Part shown: positions 41,330 through 50,058 of the stretch, one piece after another
How positions within the stretch are numbered: position 1 is the stretch's first letter
How the letters are laid out: each line of letters opens with the position of its first letter
Assembly: GCA_013289695.1 (NCBI GenBank)
Contig: JABCZK010000002.1
Span: forward strand, 1 to 64,000
Length of the DNA: 64,000 nucleotides
Direction: 5' to 3'
From: Acidobacteriota bacterium
Lineage (GTDB): Bacteria; Acidobacteriota; Terriglobia; Acidiferrales; UBA7541
Position numbers and translations under genes: made by a program
The notes under the pieces: model-generated
The model's input: only the letters and a program-made list of their open reading frames with translations
Databases searched by the model: none
Told to the model about the DNA's origin: nothing

Positions 41330-41866
41330 CTACACTTTTGATTCGAGCTCGGAGCGGACGCTCGTGAATACCGCGAGCGCCTCCTGATCGAACAGAACGA
41401 AATAGATTTTCTGGAGCGACGTGGCACCTTCGAGATGCTTTAAGGCTTCGCGCAGCATGATTTCCGCGCATTCGCGCATGGGAAAACCGGCAATACCGGT
41501 GCCGACGGCCGGGAACGCGATGGTCTTCAGTTCTTTCTGCGCGGCGATGCGCAGGGCGTGCGCTGTGGAACTGCGCAGCGATTGCGGGGTAGTTTTTCCT
41601 CCCAATTGCATGCTGGCGGCGTGAATCACGTAGCGAGCTTTCATATTTCCGCCGGAGGTGAGGGCTGCACCGCCGACTGGGACGGGGCCGATCTCGTCGC
41701 ATTCCTTCTGAATTTGCGGGCCGCCACGGCGGCGAACCGCGCCGGCTACGCCGCCGCCGAGCTGCAAATCATTATTGGCGGCGTTGACGATCGCGTCCGT
41801 ATCCATGGCGACCAGATCGCCTTGCAAGATTTCGATGCGGTCCGCGAGATTCATTTTGGGTGGCAT
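41330..41866 (-). CDS. Macro-domain ADP-ribose hydrolase
   Basis: The 178-residue protein is a single macro domain, with I-E-I-L-Q-G-D-L, D-A-I-V-N-A-A-N-N, L-G-G-G-V-A-G-A-V-R, and F-P-A-V-G-T-G-I-A-G-F-P near the C-terminal half. These bind the ADP-ribose moiety. The family hydrolyses O-acetyl-ADP-ribose or removes ADP-ribose from proteins. Ten bases separate it from the next minus-strand gene, so it is part of that transcript. An ATG four codons downstream is an alternative start. Confidence 0.93.
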   Translation of the reverse strand: MPPKMNLADRIEILQGDLVAMDTDAIVNAANNDLQLGGGVAGAVRRRGGPQIQKECDEIGPVPVGGAALTSGGNMKARYVIHAASMQLGGKTTPQSLRSSTAHALRIAAQKELKTIAFPAVGTGIAGFPMRECAEIMLREALKHLEGATSLQKIYFVLFDQEALAVFTSVRSELESKV

Positions 41867-41917
41867 AAATGTGAACGCGTGCAGCCGGTGCGATGCTGTT
41901 GACGGAGCGCCGCTGAA

Positions 41918-42787
41918 TTATTTCTTCGTGCCGTCAGCATTGTAATCATACACGCCGCGGCCGGATTTGCGACCCAGGCGTCCGGCGTTCACGTACTGCA
42001 AGAGCAATGGAGAGGGCCGGTATTTTTCACCGAGCGTCTTGTGCAGATATTGCAGAATATTCAGGCGCACGTCGAGGCCCACCAGATCCACCAGCTCGAA
42101 CGGGCCCATCGGATGATTGAGGCCGAGCTTGAGCGCTTTATCAATATCTGCGGCGGAGGCAATGCCTTCCTGAAGCATGTAAAAAGCTTCGTTGCCGATC
42201 ATGGCGTTGACGCGGCTGGTAATGAAACCGGGGGATTCGCGAATCACGACGACTTCCTTGCCCATGCGGCGACCGACTACGGCACAAGTCTGCACTGTGG
42301 CTTCGGAAGTTTCCAGCGCGCGCACAATTTCGAGCAGCTTCATTTTTGGCACGGGGTTGAAGAAATGCATGCCGATGCAGTCCGCGGCGCGAAAGGTGAT
42401 AGCCGCGAGTTCAGTGACGGAGAGCGAGGAGGTGTTGCTCGCGAGAATTGCGCCGGGACGGGCGAACTTGTCGAAGATGCTGAAGATTTCCAGCTTTACT
42501 TCCATTTCTTCGGGGACGGCTTCGATGAGCAGGTCCGCTTCGCGGCAGACGTCTTCTACCGAGCGCGAGGTGGTGAGATTGGCTAGCGCGGCTGCTTTTT
42601 GTTCCGGCGTTACTTTGCCGCGGGTGACGCCTTCGTCCAGCGCTTCGCGGATGTGGGCGAGGCCCTGCTCCAGCATCTCCGGCGAGACATCTTCTAGCAC
42701 CGTGCGATAGCCTCCGAATGCGGCGGCGTAGGCGATGCCACGGCCCATTGTGCCGGCGCCAATCACGCCAATCGTTTTCACTTCCAT
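41918..42787 (-). CDS. 3-hydroxyacyl (3-hydroxybutyryl)-CoA dehydrogenase
   Basis: The 289-residue NAD enzyme starts M-E-V-K-T-I-G-V-I-G-A-G-T-M-G-R-G-I-A. It contains S-N-T-S-S-L-S-V-T-E, the catalytic His in I-G-M-H-F-F-N-P-V-P, and N-H-P-M-G-P-F-E-L. These match single-domain 3-hydroxybutyryl-CoA dehydrogenases, which oxidise 3-hydroxyacyl-CoA in beta-oxidation or reduce acetoacetyl-CoA. The ATG at 42787 is chosen because the Rossmann motif begins right there; a longer reading to 43084 overlaps the amidohydrolase gene. Gap to the upstream gene is 29 bases. Confidence 0.94.
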   Translation of the reverse strand: MEVKTIGVIGAGTMGRGIAYAAAFGGYRTVLEDVSPEMLEQGLAHIREALDEGVTRGKVTPEQKAAALANLTTSRSVEDVCREADLLIEAVPEEMEVKLEIFSIFDKFARPGAILASNTSSLSVTELAAITFRAADCIGMHFFNPVPKMKLLEIVRALETSEATVQTCAVVGRRMGKEVVVIRESPGFITSRVNAMIGNEAFYMLQEGIASAADIDKALKLGLNHPMGPFELVDLVGLDVRLNILQYLHKTLGEKYRPSPLLLQYVNAGRLGRKSGRGVYDYNADGTKK

Positions 42788-42816
42788 GGGTGCACTTCCA
42801 TTTTCTTGCGCTGCTC

Positions 42817-43671
42817 CTACGCCCGCGCGGGGAAAAGCCTCGCGGCATTGTCGTACAGAATTTTCTGCTGCGTCTGAGCCGAAATCGGCAAGGCGCGAAA
42901 TTTTTCGACGTTGCCGCGCACGCCGGGGACGCCGGGGCCGGGCCAGTCCGTACCGAACAATACTTTGTCCGCGATTTCCTCGATGCGCGGGAACGATTCC
43001 ATCAGCTTTTGCGGCGGGATGCCGGAGATGTCCATGTACATATTCGGGTGGCGGCGCACGAGGAAGAAGGCTTCGTTCATCCACAGAGGTCGGCCGCCGT
43101 GGGCGAGGATAACCACCAAGTCGGGGAAATCAACGCCGACGTCATCAGCGAGAATCGGCTGGGCGTACACGTTGCGTGCGCCTGGAAAAATTGAGGTGCC
43201 GGTGTGAATCATGACTGGTAGGCCCAGGGCTTGGGCGCGCTCGTACATCGCGCGCAGCGGACCTAGGCCGTTACGGTATTCGTTCGGAGCGAATAGTTGA
43301 TGCGAGGGATGGACTTTGAGCCCGCGGATGCCCAACTTTTTGAGGCGATCAACTTCCGCGGCAGCGTTCTCGATATATTTCGGATGCACCGAGCCGAATG
43401 CGAGCAGCCTTTTGGGATCGGTGGAACAATATTTGGCGATCCAATCGTTTACCTCGGCGGTGAAGCCGATTACGTCCGGGCTGACGTAGTTGATCAGACC
43501 GGCGCGCTCGATTTCGGCGCTGTCCATAAATTTCAGGAATTCGGCGGGCCTGGCGGTATATTTTTCTACTGCATCATAATCGCGGCGGCCGCGTTTGATC
43601 AGCCCCAGCGCGGGGGGATGGACCATTTCGTGCGGGTTGATGTGGATGTGAATGTCGATGATCGGCGGCAA
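42817..43671 (-). CDS. Amidohydrolase (ACMSD-like)
   Basis: The 284-residue TIM-barrel protein has H-I-H-I-N near the start (the two barrel histidines), I-H-T-G, A-H-G-G and F-G-T-D-W-P-G-P-G, which provide the metal ligands and catalytic Asp of the amidohydrolase-2 branch (2-amino-3-carboxymuconate semialdehyde decarboxylase and relatives). The exact substrate is unknown. The TTG start is supported by AGGAG about eight bases upstream. It is followed 29 bases later by the hydroxyacyl-CoA dehydrogenase gene, so the two may act on the same degradation route. Confidence 0.85.
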   Translation of the reverse strand: MPPIIDIHIHINPHEMVHPPALGLIKRGRRDYDAVEKYTARPAEFLKFMDSAEIERAGLINYVSPDVIGFTAEVNDWIAKYCSTDPKRLLAFGSVHPKYIENAAAEVDRLKKLGIRGLKVHPSHQLFAPNEYRNGLGPLRAMYERAQALGLPVMIHTGTSIFPGARNVYAQPILADDVGVDFPDLVVILAHGGRPLWMNEAFFLVRRHPNMYMDISGIPPQKLMESFPRIEEIADKVLFGTDWPGPGVPGVRGNVEKFRALPISAQTQQKILYDNAARLFPARA

Positions 43672-43823
43672 ATCTGGGTGCTCCTGACAAAGTCATACGA
43701 AAATTGAGCTGCGCGCGCCTAAAAAACAGGCGGCCGCTACCCTGCGATCCCGCACCGCGGGATCTCAGGATGAATCGCGCTGCCGCGCGATTCACAAATC
43801 CCAAGGCAAAGTCCAAGACGCCC

Positions 43824-43845
43824 GGCTGAAGCCAGCCGCTACAAC
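43824..43845. repeat. REP-like hairpin, copy 3
   Basis: GGC-TGAA-GCC followed by AGCCGCTACAA resembles the GGC-TGAA-GCC...CTACAA unit seen at 36298-36316 and the GGCCGCTACAA strings at 19980 and 26888. It lies in the 212-base spacer between the ArsC-like and amidohydrolase genes. Confidence 0.5.
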
Positions 43846-43883
43846 GTCACAATCTTGGCCTGAGTTCATTTTTTCGCACACGG

Positions 43884-44276
43884 TTACAGGCGGTCGATTT
43901 TTTCCTGGTCGAAACCCAGGACGACGCGGCCGCCGGCTACGATCACGGGGCGCCTGATCAAATTTGGCTCGCCGACCATCATGCGGATGGCGTCGGCGCG
44001 GGTCGGCGGATTTTCTTTCATGTTCTTTTGCCGGTACAGTTCATTGCGCGAGTTCAAGAAATCCTTATGATCGCGATCGCCGATTAGTTTTTCCAGTTCG
44101 TCCGAGCTGAGCCGTTCCTTATCGAGATTGCGGAAATGCAGGTCGAAGCCGCGATTTTCCATGTAGGCGCGCGCTTTGCGGCACGTAGTGCAAGTGGGCT
44201 TCTGCAGGAATTGCACGGACTTCCCTTTTCGCTTGGCCTTTGGCGCGAGCTTGCTGGCTTTCTTTTTCGTCGTCAT
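43884..44276 (-). CDS. ArsC/Spx-family thioredoxin-fold protein
   Basis: The 130-residue protein has a basic Lys-rich leader, then F-L-Q-K-P-T-C29-T-T-C32-R-K-A, a C-x-x-C redox pair at the start of the fold. D-F-L-N-S-R-N-E-L-Y, R-R-P-V-I-V-A-G-G and L-G-F-D follow, as in the arsenate-reductase (ArsC/YffB) and Spx groups. It has no other ars genes around. The ATG at 44276 has AAAGAG upstream. It follows the rhodanese gene by 13 bases, which suggests a thiol or sulfur-linked role rather than arsenic resistance. Confidence 0.8.
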   Translation of the reverse strand: MTTKKKASKLAPKAKRKGKSVQFLQKPTCTTCRKARAYMENRGFDLHFRNLDKERLSSDELEKLIGDRDHKDFLNSRNELYRQKNMKENPPTRADAIRMMVGEPNLIRRPVIVAGGRVVLGFDQEKIDRL

Positions 44277-44289
44277 GTTCTCTTTCCCG

Positions 44290-44628
44290 TTAGTAGCGCG
44301 GGACGCTGGGATCAATTTCGGTGGACCAGCGCTCGATGCCGCCGGACATGGAGCGCGCTCCCTCCACACCTTGTGAGCGGAGCCAGGCGGCGGCGTCGAG
44401 GCTGCGCACTCCGTGGTGGCAGAAGAGCACGAGTTGCTCAGCATTTTCCAGGCGAGCGAGGTTCGCGGGAATTTGCCCCAGGGGGATCAGCTCCGAGCCT
44501 TCGATGTGCGTGGTCTGATATTCCCACGGTTCGCGAACGTCCACGAAAAGCACTTTGTCGTCGCGCGTGAGGAGCTCTTTCACTTCGCGCGGGGTGATTT
44601 CGATATTCGCCATCAAATCTTCGGTCAT
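44290..44628 (-). CDS. Rhodanese-domain protein
   Basis: The 112-residue single-domain protein has F-V-D-V-R-E-P-W-E-Y near the N-terminus and the catalytic loop C70-H-H-G-V-R-S, with the persulfide cysteine C70. It transfers sulfur in thiosulfate or persulfide reactions. Its ATG at 44628 overlaps the stop of the upstream CoA-transferase gene by one base (TGATG); an ATG five codons downstream at 44613 is also possible. It lies between CoA-transferase and ArsC-like genes in one minus-strand transcript. Confidence 0.9.
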   Translation of the reverse strand: MTEDLMANIEITPREVKELLTRDDKVLFVDVREPWEYQTTHIEGSELIPLGQIPANLARLENAEQLVLFCHHGVRSLDAAAWLRSQGVEGARSMSGGIERWSTEIDPSVPRY

Positions 44629-45551
44629 CAGTAGCCAAAGTCCGCAGGTGCGGAGAAAGCGTGTTCTTTCACGGCCAGTTTTTCGACGCGACCGGTGCCG
44701 AGCTGCTTCCAATAATCGCCGCGATCGGTGGTTTGCACAACCCAGCGCGCGAGCCAATCCTCGAAATCTTCGAGGCGGCGGGTCTGTTCGTGATATTCGG
44801 CGAAAAACGCGTGATCGCGGCCATAATAGCCTTGTACCGGCGAAGGGTGAGCGCCGCCGGGTTCGTGCACGACCGCTGCGACGAGAAACCCTGGAATCAA
44901 AGTACGATTCGGATCGGACGCAATCACACTCGGCTCGACAATTTCTTCCGCGACCACAATTACTTTGCGCGCGGCACGCGCGCCATCGACGGCGACGCCC
45001 AGACTGCCCCAGATGTGGGCATTTCCATGCGCGTCAGAACGCTGCACGTGCAAGATGGCGACATCCGGACGCAGCGCGCGCACGGCTATCAATTTTTCTT
45101 CGCTGACGGGCGACGAGAACTCGCGCAGGTTGCCGTTTTTCTTCAGCAGATCGCTGCCAAGCGTTGCGTAAGTGGGCAGGAACGGCACGCCGAGCGCTCC
45201 GGCATGCAGCGCCAGCGCCATGGTGAAATTGGAATAGTCCACGACTTCGAGGCGCCGCGGAATGCTGCGTTCAACCGCCCGCCGGAAACAATAGCCGACG
45301 CCCGCGGATACGTTCCCCACCCATGCCGCCATCACGCGAGAAACGCAGCCCGCGCCCATCAGCTGGTCGAAAAGGATATCGGAAATGGGCCCAACGAGCG
45401 TGAGATCGCGGCGGCTCTGGCGAATCAGTTCGTGGCCGGCGGCGAACGGAATCATCTGCTCGAGCTGCGCGCCGAGCAGGACCATGGAGCCCGACGGGAC
45501 GTGGCGCGCGATGGCGTCGCGCATGGTGAGCAATTTGGATTCAGCGGTCAT
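44628..45551 (-). CDS. CoA-transferase subunit A (GctA/IpdA-like)
   Basis: The 307-residue protein is an alpha subunit of family-I CoA-transferases. It has D-Q-L-M-G-A-G-C-V-S-R-V near the N-terminus, F-R-R-A-V-E-R-S-I-P-R-R-L-E-V, F-L-P-T-Y-A-T-L-G-S-D-L-L, and I-L-H-V-Q-R-S-D-A-H-G-N. The pattern is that of the glutaconate-CoA-transferase and IpdA (steroid-ring cleavage) groups; the two cannot be told apart by eye. It follows the beta subunit gene with a one-base gap, so they form a heteromer. The substrate is unknown. Confidence 0.85.
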   Translation of the reverse strand: MTAESKLLTMRDAIARHVPSGSMVLLGAQLEQMIPFAAGHELIRQSRRDLTLVGPISDILFDQLMGAGCVSRVMAAWVGNVSAGVGYCFRRAVERSIPRRLEVVDYSNFTMALALHAGALGVPFLPTYATLGSDLLKKNGNLREFSSPVSEEKLIAVRALRPDVAILHVQRSDAHGNAHIWGSLGVAVDGARAARKVIVVAEEIVEPSVIASDPNRTLIPGFLVAAVVHEPGGAHPSPVQGYYGRDHAFFAEYHEQTRRLEDFEDWLARWVVQTTDRGDYWKQLGTGRVEKLAVKEHAFSAPADFGY

Positions 45552-45552
45552 C

Positions 45553-46338
45553 TCATCGCGTCCAGAAGTGATTGGGATCGAGTTCGCGCATCACGCGCAA
45601 TTCTTCATCGCTCGGCGGCGAAGTTTCCATCAGCTCGTCGGCGACACGCAGCGTCCAGCCGGTATTGGCGAGCACTTCTTCGACGCTGACGCCCGGATGC
45701 ACGGACGCAAGATAGGCTTCGCCGTCGTGACCGAAGCGCAGCACGCCGAGCGTGGTGATGATAGCCGATGGGCCGGACGCCGCCGGCAAACCTTGCGTGC
45801 GGCGCCATCCTTCACCGGTGCCAAAGCCGGGCGAGGTGATGTGGCCCACGCGATCGCATAAGCGCGCGCGCTCGTGCGCGAGCAGCACCACGGTGCGCCG
45901 CGCGAGGCAGGCGATGTCACAAGCTCCGCCGGAACCCGGCAGGCGCTGCATTTCTTTATTGCGATAGCCCCAGGTGGTGTTGAGATTGCCGAAGCGATCG
46001 ACTTCGGCGGCGCCGAGAAAGCCTACGTCCACGCGGCCCTGCTGCAGCAGTCCCATCACATCGAGCATAGCGCCGCACTGCGTGGCGCCGCGTAGATTGG
46101 GCGGGTCGCCCATGGTGTAGAGCAGCTCGGCCGAGGGAGTTTCGCGCAGCACGCCATTTTCAAAGAGGCCAACCGCGCCCGGCGCGTGCGTGCGGCGCGC
46201 GACGAGGAAGGCCAGCATCGGCAGGCGCATGCCGACGAAAACGAGTTCGCCATGGGCGATTTCCCGCGCGGCTGCGGCGACCATCAGCTCGGCGAAACTG
46301 TAGCCGCGCGCGGCGAGATTGCTTTCCGCACGAGTCAT
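45553..46338 (-). CDS. CoA-transferase subunit B (GctB/IpdB-like)
   Basis: The 261-residue beta subunit has G-E-L-V-F-V-G-M-R-L-P, then A-V-G-L-F-E-N-G, where the Glu stands at the position used as the catalytic nucleophile in transferases of this kind. A-A-E-V-D-R-F-G-N-L-N-T and T-S-P-G-F-G-T-G follow. The ATG at 46338 is favoured by its fit with the family start, although the ribosome-binding site GGAG is about 12 bases away; ATG codons at 46359 and 46383 are alternatives. Here the B gene precedes the A gene, the reverse of the usual order. Confidence 0.85.
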   Translation of the reverse strand: MTRAESNLAARGYSFAELMVAAAAREIAHGELVFVGMRLPMLAFLVARRTHAPGAVGLFENGVLRETPSAELLYTMGDPPNLRGATQCGAMLDVMGLLQQGRVDVGFLGAAEVDRFGNLNTTWGYRNKEMQRLPGSGGACDIACLARRTVVLLAHERARLCDRVGHITSPGFGTGEGWRRTQGLPAASGPSAIITTLGVLRFGHDGEAYLASVHPGVSVEEVLANTGWTLRVADELMETSPPSDEELRVMRELDPNHFWTR

Positions 46339-46519
46339 TACGATTGGGCTCCGCTCCATTTTAGGAAGCGCCGCAGGCAGCAAGGATATTGCTCAATCGA
46401 GTTTTTGCGAATGGCAGCCTAGTCCTCGAAACCCGTTTGTTGCGCTCTGTGGAGTTTCCACGGGTGCGGCAGCGCGCGATGCGCGGCCGCGGAAATTCGC
46501 CGGTCGGTTCGTGGCAGCG

Positions 46520-47335
46520 TCAGTGCCCTTCAAAATTGGGTTTACGTTTCTCGAAGAACGCGTTCAGGCCTTCAAGAAAGTCATGCGATTCGAAGCAATG
46601 CCGCTGCAGGCGGATCTCTTCGTCGAGCGCGGCTTCGAGGTCCTTGCGGTGTTCCTCAATCATGCGATGTTTCACGTCACGCTGCGCGAGACCCGCTCCG
46701 GTGGCGATGCTTTCCGCGAGTTTTTTGGTTTCCGCTTCCAACTGAGCGGCGGGAACCACGCGGCTGACGATGCCCAGCCGGAAGGCGTCGTCCGCCGAGA
46801 GCATCTGGCCGGTATAAAACAATTCCGCGGCGCGCGTGGGACCAACGATCCGCGGCAAGAAAAATGTGCCGCCGAAATCGGGGAACAGGCCGATCTGCGC
46901 GAAGGATTCGGCGAAGCGCGCCTGGTCGGAAGCGATGCGAATGTCGGCGGCGAGAGCCAGATTCATGCCGCCGCCGGCGGCGACACCATTTACTGACGCG
47001 ATCACGATTTTCGGCATGGTGGCGATGGCGATGGAGATTTCTTTGCCGGCCGTCACCAGTGCTTCCACCTCATCAGCCGCTTTGCGTTGGCGCGCATCGC
47101 GCAGCAGTTCCAGGTCCCCGCCGGCGCAGAAGGCACGGCCTGCTCCAGTGAGAACTACGCAGTGGATAGCCCTGTCGGCCTGCGCACCCAGCAGTGCGTG
47201 CACCAATTCGTGGGCGAGCTGCAGGTTCAACGCGTTTAGCTTTTCCGGGCGATTCAGACGGATGATAGTGATTGCGCCGGTGCGTTCTACGGTTACGAGC
47301 GGAGCGGCGGGCGCCGGCTGTGACGTGGTTCCCAT
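46520..47335 (-). CDS. Enoyl-CoA hydratase/isomerase family protein
   Basis: The 271-residue protein has N-R-P-E-K-L-N-A-L-N, the oxyanion-hole motif A-F-C-A-G-G-D-L, G-V-A-A-G-G-G-M-N-L-A-L-A-A-D, and I-G-L-F-P-D-F-G-G-T. In the last motif the acid is Asp in P-D-x-G-G, as in PaaG-type isomerases, while the first acid of classic hydratases is not clear. It may hydrate enoyl-CoA or isomerise it. GGGAG before the ATG supports the start. It lies upstream of the CoA-transferase genes on the same strand. Confidence 0.9.
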   Translation of the reverse strand: MGTTSQPAPAAPLVTVERTGAITIIRLNRPEKLNALNLQLAHELVHALLGAQADRAIHCVVLTGAGRAFCAGGDLELLRDARQRKAADEVEALVTAGKEISIAIATMPKIVIASVNGVAAGGGMNLALAADIRIASDQARFAESFAQIGLFPDFGGTFFLPRIVGPTRAAELFYTGQMLSADDAFRLGIVSRVVPAAQLEAETKKLAESIATGAGLAQRDVKHRMIEEHRKDLEAALDEEIRLQRHCFESHDFLEGLNAFFEKRKPNFEGH

Positions 47336-47350
47336 ACTGTTGCGATCTCC

Positions 47351-47863
47351 CTAATCGATTAGAGACTTGAGCAGCGCCGCAAGTTTCTTGAAATAACGGG
47401 TTTTTACGCCGCGTTCGGTTCCGGCGTTCAGACCGCTTGTGGAGGGCAATACGAAAACCTGCGCGCCGTAGAGCTTTTCCTTTTGCAGGCCGAGCTTGCA
47501 GGGGCGGCCGGTGAATTTCTCGTACGTCATTTTGCCATTGAAGGCCACGACGCGCGGCTTCAAGTCTTCCAACTTTTGCGCCAGCAGGACGCGGCCTTCA
47601 GCGAATTCCTGGCGCTCGATTTCCTCGACGGCGCGGGTGGGACGCTTCACCAGGTCGGTCATCCCAATGCCGAATTCCAGGATGCGGCGGTCGTCCTCGT
47701 AGCTGAGGGGCTCGGGAATGACGCCGGATTCGTACATGATCGGCCAGAATTGATTGCCGCGGCCTGCATAGTAATGGCCCACGCGCGCGGAACGGTCACC
47801 GGGATTGGCGCCGACCAGAATCATTCTCATACCTTTGCGAAGATAATCCGGCAGTGTACGCAT
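47351..47863 (-). CDS. Mug/TDG-type uracil-DNA glycosylase
   Basis: The 170-residue protein has V-G-A-N-P-G-D-R-S-A near the N-terminus (usual G-I-N-P-G-x-x-S in Mug), H-Y-Y-A-G-R-G-N-Q-F-W, A-F-N-G-K, and the second active-site loop L-P-S-T-S-G-L-N-A. These are the motifs of the mismatch-specific uracil/thymine glycosylases, which remove uracil or damaged pyrimidines from mismatches. The active-site Asn of N-P-G is kept. It is 15 bases upstream of the enoyl-CoA hydratase gene. Confidence 0.88.
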   Translation of the reverse strand: MRTLPDYLRKGMRMILVGANPGDRSARVGHYYAGRGNQFWPIMYESGVIPEPLSYEDDRRILEFGIGMTDLVKRPTRAVEEIERQEFAEGRVLLAQKLEDLKPRVVAFNGKMTYEKFTGRPCKLGLQKEKLYGAQVFVLPSTSGLNAGTERGVKTRYFKKLAALLKSLID

Positions 47864-48123
47864 TCAGTCCCTTTGATTTTTCCGCCCGGGCCGGGCCAGC
47901 CGAGGCGAAACGTGATGGAGCGATTATCCGCCAGCAGTTGGCCAATCCGCAAGCTTGGCGCTAGGAGTGTTGCTTGCGCGATGACCCTGAGGCGCGCGGA
48001 TGCAGGCAGGCGCAAGCAGAATTTCGCGGAGCTAAATCACTGAAATTTGGGGATTTGCGTGGAGCGTGCTGGTGGGCCTGCACGGCAGAGAGGCGATTTA
48101 TGCTACTCTGACATGGAACTTAT

Positions 48124-48765
48124 ATGAGCGCTTCTAAATTAAATCCATTGCAACCGCGCACACCGCTGCCCTCTCAGGTGGTGAAGGACGACGAGGGCGC
48201 GCTGGTCGCGGCCGCCAAAGGCGGCGACATCACCGCGTTTGAGACGCTGGTGGGCCGCTACGAGCGCAAGATCTTCCGTCTCGCGCAAAACATCACGCAG
48301 AACAAGGAAGACGCCGAAGACGTGATGCAGGAAGCCTTCCTGAAGTCCTACCAGCATCTGGGCGAGTTTCAGGGCAATTCGCGGTTTTATACCTGGCTGG
48401 TGCGCATCGCAGTGAACCAGGCGCTGATGAAGCTGCGCAAGCGGCGCCCGAACCAGGTGTCTCTGGACGAAGAAGTGGACACTGGCGAGGATACGATGCC
48501 GCGAGAGGTGGAGGATTGGGGTCCTTCGCCTGAGGAACGCTATAAGCAATCCGAACTAGGCGGGATATTGAGCAGTACAATTGCGGAGCTCGAGCCGCCT
48601 TTCCGAATCGTTTTTCAACTTCGCGACATCGAAGAATTGTCAACCGAGGAGACGGCGGAAGCGCTGGGACTGTCCATCCCGGCAGTCAAGTCACGGTTGC
48701 TAAGGGCGCGGCTGAAGCTGCGCCAGAAACTGAACCGTTACTTTCGACAGGGTGAGACTTCGTGA
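48124..48765 (+). CDS. ECF RNA polymerase sigma factor
   Basis: The 213-residue protein has sigma region 2 (A-F-E-T-L-V-G-R-Y, D-A-E-D-V-M-Q-E-A-F) and region 4 (E-L-S-T-E-E-T-A-E-A-L-G-L, V-K-S-R-L-L-R-A-R), and lacks regions 1 and 3, so it is an RpoE-like extracytoplasmic-function sigma factor. It has an unusually long N-terminal leader of about 25 residues. The gene for a zinc-finger anti-sigma factor follows with GTGA overlap. The signal is unknown. Confidence 0.94.
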   Translation: MSASKLNPLQPRTPLPSQVVKDDEGALVAAAKGGDITAFETLVGRYERKIFRLAQNITQNKEDAEDVMQEAFLKSYQHLGEFQGNSRFYTWLVRIAVNQALMKLRKRRPNQVSLDEEVDTGEDTMPREVEDWGPSPEERYKQSELGGILSSTIAELEPPFRIVFQLRDIEELSTEETAEALGLSIPAVKSRLLRARLKLRQKLNRYFRQGETS

Positions 48766-49001
48766 ATTGCAAGAGCATTGTCAAGGAAATCTCGAACTAC
48801 CTGGAAGAAGCGCTGGACCCATCGCTGAAATCCTCGATCGAGAAGCATTTGGAGAATTGCGAGGATTGCCGGGTGGTGGTGGACACGACGCGGCAGACGA
48901 TTCAGATTTTCTGCAACTCCGAGCCTGCCCCGCTGCCGGAAGATACGCGGCAGAGGCTGCGCGACGCGCTTTTCAAGCATTTGAATAAACTTCGCACCTG
49001 A
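48762..49001 (+). CDS. Zinc-finger anti-sigma factor (ZAS type), soluble
   Basis: The 79-residue protein has C3 near the start and H-L-E-N-C-E-D-C (H28, C32, C35), the H-x3-C-x2-C motif of zinc-binding anti-sigma factors. The C-terminal part is helical and has no membrane segment, so it should act in the cytoplasm on the upstream sigma factor. The GTG start overlaps the sigma stop. It probably releases sigma on a thiol or metal signal, as in the ChrR/RsrA type; this is an inference. Confidence 0.88.
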   Translation: MNCKSIVKEISNYLEEALDPSLKSSIEKHLENCEDCRVVVDTTRQTIQIFCNSEPAPLPEDTRQRLRDALFKHLNKLRT

Positions 49002-49009
49002 CCGCGCGC

Positions 49010-50005
49010 TTAAACGCCGCGAGCTACTCCTTCGCGAGCGTCTTTCTCCCACAGCGGAACCTGCCGTCCCAAGCCCCGTTCACGCGCCAGTTCGTAAATC
49101 CGCCCTGCGACGACGACGTCTTCCGTCGCGATGCCGTTGGATTTGAACAGCGTAATCTGCTCGGGACTGCTCCGGCCGGGAGTCTTTCCGGCGACGATTT
49201 CGGCCAGTTCGGTGACGCTGGCCCAGCGCCGCTTGTCATCCCCGTACATTTGAATCAGGTCGCCGGCCTCGATTTTCGACTGCTCGCGGGAATCAGCGGC
49301 GATGATGTCGCAGCGGCGGATGGCTTCGCCGTCGAGTTCGTGCTTCTGCGGGAAGTTGGCGCCAATGGCGTTGACGTGCATTCCCGGGGCGAGCCAGCTG
49401 CCATCCAGAACAGGATTCGTGGAAGTGGTGGAAGTAACGACGATGTCGGCGCCGCGGACGGCCTCCTGCGCGGACGCTACGGCAACGACCGGGACGCCCA
49501 GTTGTGCGGTCATTTCTCTTGCGAAGCGTTCGCGATGCTCGGGGTTGCGGCTGAAGGCGTGAACGCCGGTGATGGTACGCACCAGCGACAGGGCCTGCAG
49601 CTGCGTGCGCGACTGCAATCCCGTGCCGATGATCCCGATTTTGGCGGCGTCTGCGCGCGCCAGCAGACCAGTGGCTACGCCGCTGGCCGCACCCGTGCGA
49701 ATTTGGCCAAGATAATCTGCTTCGATCAGCGCGAGCAGCTCGCCCGAACCCACATGGAAGAGCGGGACCAGGAATCGCAGGCCTGCGGGCGAGCTGGTGT
49801 AAATCTTCATGCCCATATAACCGCTGGTCGCGTCGGCCGCGGCCATGTAATGAAGATAACTCTTACCCGGAAGGCGCAGGCGCTGGCGGGAGTGCAGCAG
49901 CGCCGAGCCATCGGCGAGGCGGCGAAAAGAATCTTCCACCGCTGCGAGCGCTATCGGCATCGTCAGGATTTGCTTCACGTCCGCTTCGGAAAGCAGTAGG
50001 GCCAT
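49010..50005 (-). CDS. Ornithine cyclodeaminase / mu-crystallin family protein
   Basis: The 331-residue enzyme has M-G-M-K-I-Y near the substrate site, R-T-G-A-A-S-G-V-A-T, the Rossmann motif G-I-I-G-T-G-L-Q-S-R-T-Q and G-A-N-F-P-Q-K-H-E-L-D. The family includes ornithine cyclodeaminase, alanine dehydrogenase-like enzymes and ketimine reductases; the exact reaction cannot be told. The ATG at 50005 is preferred over one ten codons upstream because GAGGTG precedes it at good spacing. It converges on the anti-sigma gene with an 8-base gap. Confidence 0.9.
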   Translation of the reverse strand: MALLLSEADVKQILTMPIALAAVEDSFRRLADGSALLHSRQRLRLPGKSYLHYMAAADATSGYMGMKIYTSSPAGLRFLVPLFHVGSGELLALIEADYLGQIRTGAASGVATGLLARADAAKIGIIGTGLQSRTQLQALSLVRTITGVHAFSRNPEHRERFAREMTAQLGVPVVAVASAQEAVRGADIVVTSTTSTNPVLDGSWLAPGMHVNAIGANFPQKHELDGEAIRRCDIIAADSREQSKIEAGDLIQMYGDDKRRWASVTELAEIVAGKTPGRSSPEQITLFKSNGIATEDVVVAGRIYELARERGLGRQVPLWEKDAREGVARGV

Positions 50006-50058
50006 GAGCTGCACCTCGTTATTTCCGGCCTGCAATGATAGCGCGTGAAGGGGGAATG

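Noticed and set aside
48110..48123. GGAACTT as an ECF-type promoter for the sigma gene
   Set aside because: It lies right next to the start codon, so it cannot serve as a -35 box for this gene.
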